NCBI GenBank assembly: GCA_027034965.1
Contig: JALVWL010000064.1
Coordinates: forward strand, 1-14,723
From: Candidatus Omnitrophota bacterium
GTDB lineage: Bacteria; Omnitrophota; Gorgyraeia; S143-82
Direction: 5' to 3'
DNA: 14,723 bases
The translations under genes and the position numbers were made by a program. A model generated the notes under the pieces. It made no database searches. It saw only the letters and a program-made list of their open reading frames with translations, and had not been told where the DNA came from. Below are positions 6,969 through 13,647 of the stretch, in pieces (the stretch's first letter is position 1; the number at the start of each line of letters is the position of its first letter).

Positions 6969-7095
6969 CTGATGCCTCCTTGACCTTGAAGGTCTTTCTG
7001 TCCTTGAACTCTTCCTGCTTGCCCTTGTTCCACTCCTGGACTGGACGGAAGAATCCTGTCACCCTTGAGAAGACTTCAACTTTGCACTTTCCCAT
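6928..7095 (-). CDS. Detached glycyl radical domain of NrdD (55 aa)
   Basis: A 55-residue ORF. Residues 4-36 match the extreme C-terminus of class III ribonucleotide reductases: CKVEVFSRVTGFFRP, then QEWNKGKQEEFKDRKTF. Gly14 in RVTGF is the expected radical glycine. Cys4 corresponds to the last cysteine of the zinc site. The remaining 19 residues are a non-conserved tail that overlaps nrdG. The ORF has its own start: ATG at 7095 with GGGGGGA 6 nt upstream, 44 nt after the nrdD stop and in another frame. The nrdD product lacks this domain, so this peptide must supply the radical in trans, much as YfiD/GrcA does for damaged pyruvate formate-lyase. Sequencing error is unlikely given the well-formed start signals. 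Confidence 0.88.
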   Translation of the reverse strand: MGKCKVEVFSRVTGFFRPVQEWNKGKQEEFKDRKTFKVKEASVAPNCRNTETLVG

Positions 7096-7139
7096 AACAA
7101 TCCCCCCTTCTTTTGAGTTTGTCTAACAACTATTTTTTC

Positions 7140-9140
7140 CTAATTATCACTAACGCCTGCCTGCTCTAACTCCTCATACGGACACCTGAAGTGCGCTCCG
7201 GGGATAAGTCCGTGATTAGGACAGATGGTAAACGTAGGTGTTATTGTAAAATAAGGCAGGCGATAATTTTCAGAGATAACCTTTACCAATTTCTTCACGG
7301 TCTCACCGCTGTCTAAGCTCTCACCCAAGAAGATGTGAAAGACTGTGCCTCCGGTATAAAGGGTCTGAAGGTCATCCTGATGGTCTAATGCCCAGAACAA
7401 ATCATCAGTATGGTTTACTGGTAGCTGTGATGAGTTTGTGTAATACGGCTCTGACTCACCTTGGGTGATTATATCCGAGAACCTCTCTTTATCCATCTTT
7501 GCCAATTTATAGGCAGTACTTTCAGCTGGCGTTGCCTCTAAATTATAAAGGTGTCCGGTCTCTTCCTGAAACGCGAGCATCTTCTCACGGATGTAAGAGA
7601 GCACCTTTACTGCAAACGCCTTGCCCTCTGGATGGGCAATGCTAACGCCAAGGAAGTTCAGGCACATCTCATTAAGCCCAACCACACCGATTGTTGAGAA
7701 GTGATTTGCCCAATAAGAGCCAAAACGCTGCCTTATCCCTGCAAGGTAATGGCGAGAATATGGATAAAGCCCCTGGTCAGTAAACTGCTCAAGCACCTCT
7801 CTTTTTATCTCAAGCGATGTCTTTGCCAGCTCAAGCAGGCTCTCAAGCCTGGCGAAGAACTCTTCCTCATTATCCGAGAGATAACCCAATCTCGGCATAT
7901 TCAGCGTAACTACACCAATAGAACCAGTCATAGGGTTAGAGCCAAAGAGTCCCCCTCCCCTCTTGCGCAGCTCCCTGTTGTCCAATCTCAGGCGACAGCA
8001 CATACTCCTTGCATCGGACGGGTCCATATCGCTGTTTATGAAGTTGGAGAAATAAGGGATTCCATACTTTGCAGTCATCTCCCACAATGGCTCAAGTAGA
8101 GGATTGTCCCAATCAAAGTCCTTGGTAACATTATAAGTAGGTATAGGAAATGAGAATATCCTGTGCTTGGCGTCGCCCTCTATCATTATCTCGCAGAATG
8201 CGCGGTTTATCCAATCCGCCTCCTTCTGGAACTCGCCATACTTTTTATCCTTGAGTTCACCACCGATTATCACGTATTCGTCTTTGAACATATCTGGAAT
8301 AGTTAGGTCCATAGTTATATTCGTAAACGGTGTCTGGAACCCAACTCTGGTAGGTACATTGATATTGAATATAAATTCCTGCATATACTGTCTTACCTGT
8401 TCATAGGTAAGGTTATCGTAATAGATAAACGGAGCAAGAAGGGTATCAAAGTTTGAAAACGCCTGCGCACCAGCTGCCTCACCCTGCAGGGTATAGAAGA
8501 AGTTTACTATCTGACCAAGTGCAGTGCGAAAATGCTTCGGTGGTTTTGATTCAACCTTTCCATAGGCACCACCAAATCCCCTCAACAGAAGCTCCTTTAG
8601 GTCCCATCCACAGCAATACACGCTTATTGAGCCAAGGTCATGTATATGGAAATCACCACTGCGGTGGGCATCTGCAACCTCTTTGGGATAGACCTTAGTA
8701 AGCCAATAACCACTTGCAACCGTAGTTGAGATGTAGTTGTTAAGACCCTGAAGAGAATAACCCATATTGGCATTTTCCTTTACCTTCCAATCCTTCTGAT
8801 TGATGTAGTCATCTATCATATCCACAGCATCCTTAAGCAGCTGGTGCACCTGCCTTATCTTGGAATGCTGTTCTCGGTAAAGGATATATGCCTTTGCTGT
8901 CTTGGCATGGCCGTTTTCAATGAGCATCTTCTCAACTAAGTCCTGGACCTCTTCCACAGTAGGCACGCGCTCATCCTTATACATAATCTCAAGGATAGAG
9001 ACCACCTGATTGGCTATCTTTTGCGCAGTAGAGCGGTCCTTACCACCAACGGCCTTTGCAGCGTTAAATATCGCTGCCTCTATCTTTTCTGGATTGAACT
9101 TCTCAAGCCTGCCGTCTCTTTTTCTTATATACTTAATCAT
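7140..9140 (-). CDS. nrdD: Anaerobic ribonucleoside-triphosphate reductase, catalytic chain without glycyl radical domain
   Basis: 666 residues. Residues 3-95 form an ATP-cone allosteric domain (IRKRDGRLEKFNPEKI). The barrel domain follows, with HIHDLG (165-170), NVPTRVGFQTPF, and SMCCRLRLD, whose Cys pair 381-382 holds the expected thiyl radical cysteine. Near the end, FTITPTFTICPNHG (Cys640) and FRCP (Cys653) are the first zinc ligands. The normal sequel, a second cysteine pair partner and the RVxGY glycyl radical segment, is missing: 12 unrelated residues and TAG follow. That segment is encoded by the next ORF. The enzyme reduces NTPs to dNTPs without oxygen. GGGGGAGGG precedes the ATG, 33 nt after metE. 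Confidence 0.95.
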   Translation of the reverse strand: MIKYIRKRDGRLEKFNPEKIEAAIFNAAKAVGGKDRSTAQKIANQVVSILEIMYKDERVPTVEEVQDLVEKMLIENGHAKTAKAYILYREQHSKIRQVHQLLKDAVDMIDDYINQKDWKVKENANMGYSLQGLNNYISTTVASGYWLTKVYPKEVADAHRSGDFHIHDLGSISVYCCGWDLKELLLRGFGGAYGKVESKPPKHFRTALGQIVNFFYTLQGEAAGAQAFSNFDTLLAPFIYYDNLTYEQVRQYMQEFIFNINVPTRVGFQTPFTNITMDLTIPDMFKDEYVIIGGELKDKKYGEFQKEADWINRAFCEIMIEGDAKHRIFSFPIPTYNVTKDFDWDNPLLEPLWEMTAKYGIPYFSNFINSDMDPSDARSMCCRLRLDNRELRKRGGGLFGSNPMTGSIGVVTLNMPRLGYLSDNEEEFFARLESLLELAKTSLEIKREVLEQFTDQGLYPYSRHYLAGIRQRFGSYWANHFSTIGVVGLNEMCLNFLGVSIAHPEGKAFAVKVLSYIREKMLAFQEETGHLYNLEATPAESTAYKLAKMDKERFSDIITQGESEPYYTNSSQLPVNHTDDLFWALDHQDDLQTLYTGGTVFHIFLGESLDSGETVKKLVKVISENYRLPYFTITPTFTICPNHGLIPGAHFRCPYEELEQAGVSDN

Positions 9141-9173
9141 GCCCTCCCCCTTGACTTTATATGAACCAATGCT

Positions 9174-11453
9174 TTATCTCTTTCCGTACCTTTCCCTTAT
9201 CACTTTTGCGGCCTTGACCATATTCAACAGCGCCTTTTTCGTCTCTGGCCAGTCGCGGGTCTTCAGGCCGCAGTCAGGATTGACCCACAGAAGCTCTTTC
9301 TTTATCCCCCTGCGAAGGCATTCCTCCAAGAGCTCAACCATCTCACTTACCGGTGGAACGCGCTTGCTGTGGATGTCATATACACCTGGGCCAATGCATT
9401 TATCATATTTATACTCCTTAAACACATCCAATAGCTCACCCCTGCTGCGGGCGTTTTCAATGCTTATGACATCCGCATCCATCGCAGATATCGCCTCAAT
9501 GATATCATTAAAATCAGAGTAACACATATGGGTGTGAATCTGGGTCTCAGACCTTGCAACAGCAGTGGCAAGTCTGAATGCCTTTACTGCCCAGTTCAGA
9601 TATGCCTTTTGCTGGCGCTTCTTTAGAGGCAGACCCTCCCTCAGTGCAGGTTCATCTACCTGTATTATAGATATGCCTGCGGCCTCAAGGTCTGCAACCT
9701 CATCGCGAAGCGCAAGCGCTATCTGATATGCAACATCCCTGCGGGCAATATCTGTGCGCACAAATGACCAGTTCAATATGGTAATAGGTCCGGTAAGCAT
9801 ACCCTTTACTGGTTTGTCTGTCTGCTCCTGTGCGTAGCGCACCTCGTTTATGGTCATCGGCTCTGGCCTTGAGACATCACCATAGATTATCGGCGGACGC
9901 ACACACCTTGAACCATAAGACTGCACCCATCCATTTTTCGTAAACGCAAATCCCTTCATCTTAATCCCAAAGAACTCAACCATATCCGTGCGCTCAAACT
10001 CACCGTGCACAAGGACATCAAGGCCAAGGTCTTCCTGAATCTTTATTACTTCTCTTATCTTGCCTGCAATAAACACATCATAGGCAAGCCTGCTTATCTG
10101 GCCAGTGCGATACAGCCTGCGCATACGGCGCACATCCTGCGTCTGAGGGAAACTGCCAATCGTAGTCGTTGGAAACATAGGCAGACCCAAGGCCTTTTTC
10201 TGCAATGCAAAACGCTTCTTAAACGGAGCCGGGCGGCTAAAGTCTGTCTCTGAAAGGGACTTCATCCTCTGCTTGACAGAGATATCGTTTCTAAACGGCT
10301 CCTTAGCCCACCTGACAAACAAACGCTTATTCTCAGAGATAATCTTTTTGTTTTCCTTTAATGCCTTGCGCAGATCGGTTAATTCTCCGAGCTTTTCAAT
10401 AGCAAACGCGAGATAATCCTGAACCTCGCCAAGGTCTTCGCCTTCAACTGCATAAGGGACAAACTGCAGAGAAGAAGAAGGTGAAAGCATTGCCTTTGAT
10501 AGGTCTATCTTTTTAGACAGCTTCTTTAGCAAGGAAATGACCTGGGAGTAGTCTGTGCGCCAGACATTGCGGCCATCAACCACTCCCAGGACAAATCCCT
10601 GGCCTCCCTTGATCTTGGTGCAAGAGATCGCCTTAAGGTTTGCCTCTCTGCCCCGAACCATATCCAGTCCGATATACTCAAACCCCCAGGTAACTGCCTC
10701 TTTAAAATGCTCCTCTATTGAGCCAAAATACGTCTGAAGGATGAACTTCGTCTTCTTTCCAAACTCTGAATTTATCTGAGAATAGAACCTACCAAGCAGC
10801 CTCACTGCCTTTTTATCCTCGCCATAGACCAATGCAGGCTCATCTATCTGAAAGTATCTTGCCCCTGCATCAACTAATGACTTAATTACCTCTCTATATA
10901 ATGGGAAGATAGCCTCCATCAGAGAGATAAGCTCTTCACTATCCTTTGGTTTGGACAGTTTTATAAATGTATATGGCCCGATCAGAACTGGCTTTAACTC
11001 TACCTTTTTACCTGTTAAAACCTTCTTCGCCCACTTAAATTCATCAACAAGCCAATTGTATTCTAGAGAAAACACACCATCTATTTCAGGGACAATGTAA
11101 TGATAATTCGTATCAAACCACTTTGTCATCTCAAGCGCAGGGTTCTTGCTGTCGCCTCTGGCATATACAAAATACCTCTCAAGCCAGGAGGCAGAAGGAG
11201 AGAAACGAAACCTTTTTCCAGCGCATCCAAACATCCAGGCAGTATCCAATACGCTGTCATACAAGGAAAAATCTCCCACAGGAACGATATCAACACCATT
11301 ATCCACCTGCAAAAGGAGATTTTCTCTTTTGACCTTCTCTACCCCTTTGAGAAACTCTTTTTCCGATATCTCCTTCCTCCAGAAAGACTCCAATAAGAAT
11401 TTTAGCTCACGATTTTTCCCAATCCTTGGAAAGCCAAGTGTAGTGATTCGCAT
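9174..11453 (-). CDS. metE: Cobalamin-independent methionine synthase
   Basis: 759 residues from ATG at 11453; AAGGGGG lies 6-7 nt upstream. An in-frame ATG at 11471 would add six residues but lacks a good ribosome site and the family starts at MRITTLGFPRIG. The enzyme transfers the methyl group of 5-methyltetrahydrofolate (polyglutamate) to homocysteine. The C-terminal barrel has the zinc ligands His642 and Cys644 (HMCYSDF), Glu666 (SIENAR) and Cys728 (PDCGLKTR), all intact, and the length is close to E. coli MetE (753). It is the first gene of the metE-nrdD-nrdG cluster, placed behind NrdR boxes, an unusual partner for a reductase operon. It may supply methionine for the SAM that NrdG uses. 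Confidence 0.96.
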   Translation of the reverse strand: MRITTLGFPRIGKNRELKFLLESFWRKEISEKEFLKGVEKVKRENLLLQVDNGVDIVPVGDFSLYDSVLDTAWMFGCAGKRFRFSPSASWLERYFVYARGDSKNPALEMTKWFDTNYHYIVPEIDGVFSLEYNWLVDEFKWAKKVLTGKKVELKPVLIGPYTFIKLSKPKDSEELISLMEAIFPLYREVIKSLVDAGARYFQIDEPALVYGEDKKAVRLLGRFYSQINSEFGKKTKFILQTYFGSIEEHFKEAVTWGFEYIGLDMVRGREANLKAISCTKIKGGQGFVLGVVDGRNVWRTDYSQVISLLKKLSKKIDLSKAMLSPSSSLQFVPYAVEGEDLGEVQDYLAFAIEKLGELTDLRKALKENKKIISENKRLFVRWAKEPFRNDISVKQRMKSLSETDFSRPAPFKKRFALQKKALGLPMFPTTTIGSFPQTQDVRRMRRLYRTGQISRLAYDVFIAGKIREVIKIQEDLGLDVLVHGEFERTDMVEFFGIKMKGFAFTKNGWVQSYGSRCVRPPIIYGDVSRPEPMTINEVRYAQEQTDKPVKGMLTGPITILNWSFVRTDIARRDVAYQIALALRDEVADLEAAGISIIQVDEPALREGLPLKKRQQKAYLNWAVKAFRLATAVARSETQIHTHMCYSDFNDIIEAISAMDADVISIENARSRGELLDVFKEYKYDKCIGPGVYDIHSKRVPPVSEMVELLEECLRRGIKKELLWVNPDCGLKTRDWPETKKALLNMVKAAKVIRERYGKR

Positions 11454-11508
11454 CAATGTCCCCCTTTCCACAAGAATCCACAGCTATTTCACAGGTTTTA
11501 CCCAAAAT

Positions 11509-11524
11509 CCACAATATATTGTGT
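11509..11524 (-). promoter_or_regulatory. NrdR box, proximal
   Basis: Minus strand ACACAATATATTGTGG, matching the published NrdR consensus acaCwAtATaTwGtgt at 15 of 16 positions; the 12-bp core ACAATATATTGT is a perfect palindrome. It lies in the likely 5' leader of metE, its centre 32 bp from that of the distal box. Confidence 0.85.
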
Positions 11525-11540
11525 CTCACTGATGCCTTAC

Positions 11541-11556
11541 CCACAATATATTGTAT
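11541..11556 (-). promoter_or_regulatory. NrdR box, distal, overlapping the -10
   Basis: Minus strand ATACAATATATTGTGG, 14 of 16 matches to the NrdR consensus, with the same perfect 12-bp core as the proximal box. The two 16-bp boxes are separated by 16 bp (three helical turns between centres), the arrangement typical of NrdR operators. It covers the -10 hexamer, so binding should block transcription. Confidence 0.85.
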
Positions 11557-11577
11557 TCAAGGGGAGAATTTTGTCAA
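11550..11577 (-). promoter_or_regulatory. Promoter P2 of metE-nrdD-nrdG
   Basis: TTGACA (11577-11572), a 16-bp spacer, and TACAAT (11555-11550): a perfect -35 and a five-of-six -10. The predicted start is near 11543, giving a leader of about 90 nt that contains the proximal NrdR box. Confidence 0.75.
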
Positions 11578-11613
11578 GAATTTTTGGAGGAATTTTTAGA
11601 GAAAATTTTGGGC
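11566..11613. repeat. 12-bp tandem repeat with phased A/T tracts upstream of P2
   Basis: Four consecutive 12-mers on the plus strand: GAATTTTGTCAA, GAATTTTTGGAG, GAATTTTTAGAG, AAAATTTTGGGC. The first unit contains the -35 of P2; the others occupy about 35 bp directly upstream of it. A/T tracts recurring every 12 bp suggest intrinsic bending or an UP-like element. Confidence 0.6.
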
Positions 11614-11638
11614 ATTTCAGGAGAGTTGGGAGGGCAGA

Positions 11639-11671
11639 GAGGCAAACTCCAGGTGGCGAAGAGTTTGCCTC
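11639..11671 (-). other. Strong stem-loop in the upstream leader of metE
   Basis: A perfect 11-bp inverted repeat, GAGGCAAACTC / GAGTTTGCCTC, with an 11-nt loop. On the minus strand two more pairs (G-U, G-C) extend it. No U-tract follows in either orientation, so it is not an obvious terminator. It lies between promoter P1 (11714-11742) and P2, so it would be in the 5' leader of transcripts from P1. Its loop contains TCGCC, which could pair with GGCGA near the predicted 5' end. I do not recognise a known riboswitch in it. Confidence 0.6.
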
Positions 11672-11713
11672 CCGTGGGGGACGTTTTCCCTTTTAACCTT
11701 GCTCGCCTTTTTT

Positions 11714-11742
11714 AATATACTCCAAATAAACAGACTTGTCAA
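11714..11742 (-). promoter_or_regulatory. Promoter P1, far upstream of metE
   Basis: TTGACA (11742-11737), a 17-bp spacer, and TATATT (11719-11714). The predicted start is near 11707, about 250 nt before metE. It begins 90 nt after the pdxJ stop, so it either gives metE a second, NrdR-distal promoter or starts a small RNA containing the stem-loop. Confidence 0.65.
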
Positions 11743-11831
11743 CATGTCCTAAAAACTTTTTAAAAGTAATAATAAATCGGGGCCTTTTATTTCAACTATC
11801 TCAATCGTGGAAAATACTGTTAGGAAAGAAA

Positions 11832-12554
11832 TCAAGTCGCCAAGAGACGGCGCATATCCCTGACCGCCTTTTTGAGACCATACAGGACGGCATAGGATAT
11901 TATGGAATGGCCTATATTCAATTCGTTTATCTCTGGAATCTCAGCAATCGGGCGGACATTTTCATAGTGAAGACCGTGCCCAGCATTTACTACCAAACCC
12001 CGATTAAAGGCATATTCACTTGCCTTGATTATTCGTCTTAACTCGGATTTCATTTCCCTCTTGGTATGGGCGTCTGCATACCTTCCGGTGTGCAATTCTA
12101 TTATATTAGCCCCTATTTCCTCAGCGGTCTTTATATGCGCTATATCCGGCTCTATAAAAAGGCTTACCTCTATCCCTGCCTTCTTCAGCCTTTCAACTGT
12201 TTTCTTGAGACGTCTGAATTGGCCGATTACGTCCAGGCCCCCTTCGGTGGTAAGCTCTTTACGCTTTTCTGGAACCAGAGTTGCCTGATGGGGCCTAAGC
12301 CTTAACGCCACCTCGACGATATCCTTGGCAATGGACATCTCCATATTAAAACGTATGCCTATGGCCTTCTTTATCGCAAACATATCCCTATCCTGTATAT
12401 GGCGACGATCCTCTCTGAGATGGGCAACAATAGAATCTGCACCTGATGATTCACAGAGTCTTGCGGCAAATACTGGGTCAGGATAACTCGTACCTCGCAC
12501 CTGCCTGAGCGTAGCCACGTGGTCTATGTTAACCCCCAACAATTTCCGCTTCAT
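11832..12554 (-). CDS. pdxJ: Pyridoxine 5'-phosphate synthase
   Basis: 240 residues, standard length. It condenses 1-deoxyxylulose 5-phosphate with 3-amino-2-oxopropyl phosphate to pyridoxine 5'-phosphate, the last ring-forming step of DXP-dependent vitamin B6 synthesis. The TIM barrel starts with LGVNIDHVATLRQVRG. His45 and Arg47 are in AHLREDRRHI, Glu72 is in FNMEMS, and His193 is in NAGHGLHYEN; these match the catalytic residues of E. coli PdxJ. The ATG lies 2 nt after the stop of the preceding small gene, without a strong ribosome site, so translation is probably coupled. It is the last gene of the panD-def operon. The other DXP-pathway genes are not in the window. Confidence 0.96.
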   Translation of the reverse strand: MKRKLLGVNIDHVATLRQVRGTSYPDPVFAARLCESSGADSIVAHLREDRRHIQDRDMFAIKKAIGIRFNMEMSIAKDIVEVALRLRPHQATLVPEKRKELTTEGGLDVIGQFRRLKKTVERLKKAGIEVSLFIEPDIAHIKTAEEIGANIIELHTGRYADAHTKREMKSELRRIIKASEYAFNRGLVVNAGHGLHYENVRPIAEIPEINELNIGHSIISYAVLYGLKKAVRDMRRLLAT

Positions 12555-12556
12555 TA

Positions 12557-12766
12557 TCAGAGTCTGCCTTCTTGATAGAGCCTGACAAAATAACCTATCG
12601 ACCTATCATAGGTGGCCTCTGCCTCTGCTGGGAAATAACAGGCAGGCAATTGCCCCATTGACCTATGATAGGCAATACACTCACAGCATATCCCCTTTCT
12701 GGAACAAGGCTCATAGGTGCAATTACAACGATCCAGGTTTCTCTCCTTATTAGGACAGGCGTGCAT
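12557..12766 (-). CDS. Small Cys-rich protein, DUF6485-like, unknown function
   Basis: 69 residues with eight cysteines (4, 14, 16, 21, 27, 28, 30, 43) and no signal peptide. The pattern ACPNKERN, CNCTYEPCSRKGICCEC, HRSMGQLPACYFP, TYDRSI resembles what I recall as the DUF6485 family, whose role is not known to me. The cysteine spacing suggests a metal or Fe-S site in an intracellular, probably anaerobic protein. The ATG at 12766 has a strong GGAGGAGGG site and overlaps the end of def by 17 nt; the stop lies 2 nt before pdxJ. Its fixed place among protein- and cofactor-processing genes suggests a housekeeping role. Confidence 0.8.
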   Translation of the reverse strand: MHACPNKERNLDRCNCTYEPCSRKGICCECIAYHRSMGQLPACYFPAEAEATYDRSIGYFVRLYQEGRL

Positions 12767-13253
12767 ATCCCTCCTCCAGTGCTTTTATCCTCTCTTTTGC
12801 CTCACCCTCTATTGGTTTATGAGTCCTATCAATCATAAGGATACCGTCGAGATGATCCACCTCATGCTGTATTACCCGCGCAAGGAGCCCGCTTACCTTC
12901 CACTCTCTCGACCTGCCATTGATATCCCAGGCCTCGAAACGAACCAGGCCTATCTTGCGCCTCACCGGCACAAAGACCCCTGGCAAAGACAGACATCCCT
13001 CATCCATCTCCTCTTCCTCACCGCTTATCTCAAGTATGCGCGGATTTATCAGTTTCAATAATCCCTTGCCCACATCAACGGTGATAATTCGCTTCCTTAT
13101 ACCTACCTGGGGAGCGGCCAGACCTATCCCATCGTACTTATACATTGCCCTGGCCATCTCAGAGGCAAGCGTCTTTAAATCCTCATCAAAGGAAGTTACC
13201 TCCTGGCAGGGTTCTCTTAGAGATGGATCGGGATACGTAACTATCTGCAACAT
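12750..13253 (-). CDS. def: Peptide deformylase
   Basis: 167 residues from ATG at 13253; GGAAGG lies 7 nt upstream and the start is 1 nt after the panD stop. A longer in-frame start at 13268 would overlap panD and lacks a site. The enzyme removes the N-formyl group from nascent proteins at the ribosome, using Fe2+ or another metal. All three motifs are intact: GIGLAAPQ (42-49), EGCLSLP (85-91, metal ligand Cys87), and QHEVDHLDG (129-137; ligands His130 and His134, catalytic Glu131). No methionyl-tRNA formyltransferase gene is next to it, unlike the common def-fmt pair. Confidence 0.95.
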   Translation of the reverse strand: MLQIVTYPDPSLREPCQEVTSFDEDLKTLASEMARAMYKYDGIGLAAPQVGIRKRIITVDVGKGLLKLINPRILEISGEEEEMDEGCLSLPGVFVPVRRKIGLVRFEAWDINGRSREWKVSGLLARVIQHEVDHLDGILMIDRTHKPIEGEAKERIKALEEGYARLS

Positions 13254-13254
13254 A

Positions 13255-13584
13255 TCAGGACCTTCCATTTATAATGATTGGCCTTGGCGGGATCTCGTCT
13301 TCCTCTATCCACCTATAAGAGAGGACAATTATCTCATCCCCGACCTGGGCGGTCCTAGCAGCGGGACCGTTTAAACAGACCTCGCCACTGCCAGCCTTGC
13401 CCTCAATTGCGTAGGTCTCTATGCGAGAACCAGTGCTCAGATTCAAGACCTCTACCTTCTCATAGGGCAGGATATCGGCCTTCCTTAAGAGCTGACTATC
13501 AAGCGTGATACTGCCCTCATAATAGAGCTCTGTCTGAGTAACCTTTATCCTGTGTATCTTGGATTTCAACACGCATCTTTTCAT
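13255..13584 (-). CDS. panD: Aspartate 1-decarboxylase proenzyme
   Basis: 109 residues, slightly shorter than E. coli PanD (126). It decarboxylates aspartate to beta-alanine for pantothenate and coenzyme A. The precursor cleaves itself between Gly24 and Ser25 (YYEGSITLD), turning Ser25 into the pyruvoyl cofactor. The N-terminal block LKSKIHRIKVTQTELYYEGS is textbook. The C-terminal part includes INLSTG-like NLSTGSRIETY, GSGEVCLNGPAA and VGDEIIVLSY. First gene of the panD-def-DUF6485-pdxJ operon. There is no clear ribosome binding site: the dispersed repeat copy B ends only 3 nt before the ATG and supplies its 5' leader. Panto-pathway neighbours panB and panC are absent here. Confidence 0.95.
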   Translation of the reverse strand: MKRCVLKSKIHRIKVTQTELYYEGSITLDSQLLRKADILPYEKVEVLNLSTGSRIETYAIEGKAGSGEVCLNGPAARTAQVGDEIIVLSYRWIEEDEIPPRPIIINGRS

Positions 13585-13587
13585 AGC

Positions 13588-13647
13588 ATTATTCCGGATT
13601 ATGCACTAGAATTTTTTTCTTGCATCGCTTTGTTAATCAAACCTCTT
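13588..13647. repeat. Dispersed intergenic repeat, copy B
   Basis: A 60-bp near copy of the element at 1156-1217 (eight mismatches, one 2-nt gap), in the same orientation, here abutting the panD start. Read on the minus strand it contains an 8-codon ORF ending TAA, at the same place as the 12-codon ORF of copy A. Shared blocks include CATCGC and TTGTTAATCAAAC. Confidence 0.75.

Noticed and set aside
7090..7180. Programmed translational bypass or frameshift joining nrdD to the glycyl radical domain
   Set aside because: The downstream piece has its own strong Shine-Dalgarno and ATG exactly at the domain border, and I see no slippery site or matched take-off and landing codons. Separate translation is simpler.
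9010..9522. Long plus-strand frames opposite nrdD and metE
   Set aside because: They are antisense shadows of firmly identified conserved genes and show no domain or ribosome site of their own.
11454..11471. Longer metE start at 11471
   Set aside because: It would place the Shine-Dalgarno AAGGGGG inside the gene; the family N-terminus begins at the ATG at 11453.
11639..11671. Intrinsic terminator of pdxJ
   Set aside because: No U-tract follows the stem in either direction, and a good promoter lies between pdxJ and the hairpin.
11620..11742. Cobalamin or SAM-I riboswitch upstream of metE
   Set aside because: The B12-box and the S-box core motifs are not present; only a simple strong hairpin is seen, so I list it as an unassigned structure.
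13360..13385. Inverted repeat CGGTCC / GGACCG inside panD
   Set aside because: It falls wholly within conserved coding sequence (GPAARTA region) and is most likely chance.
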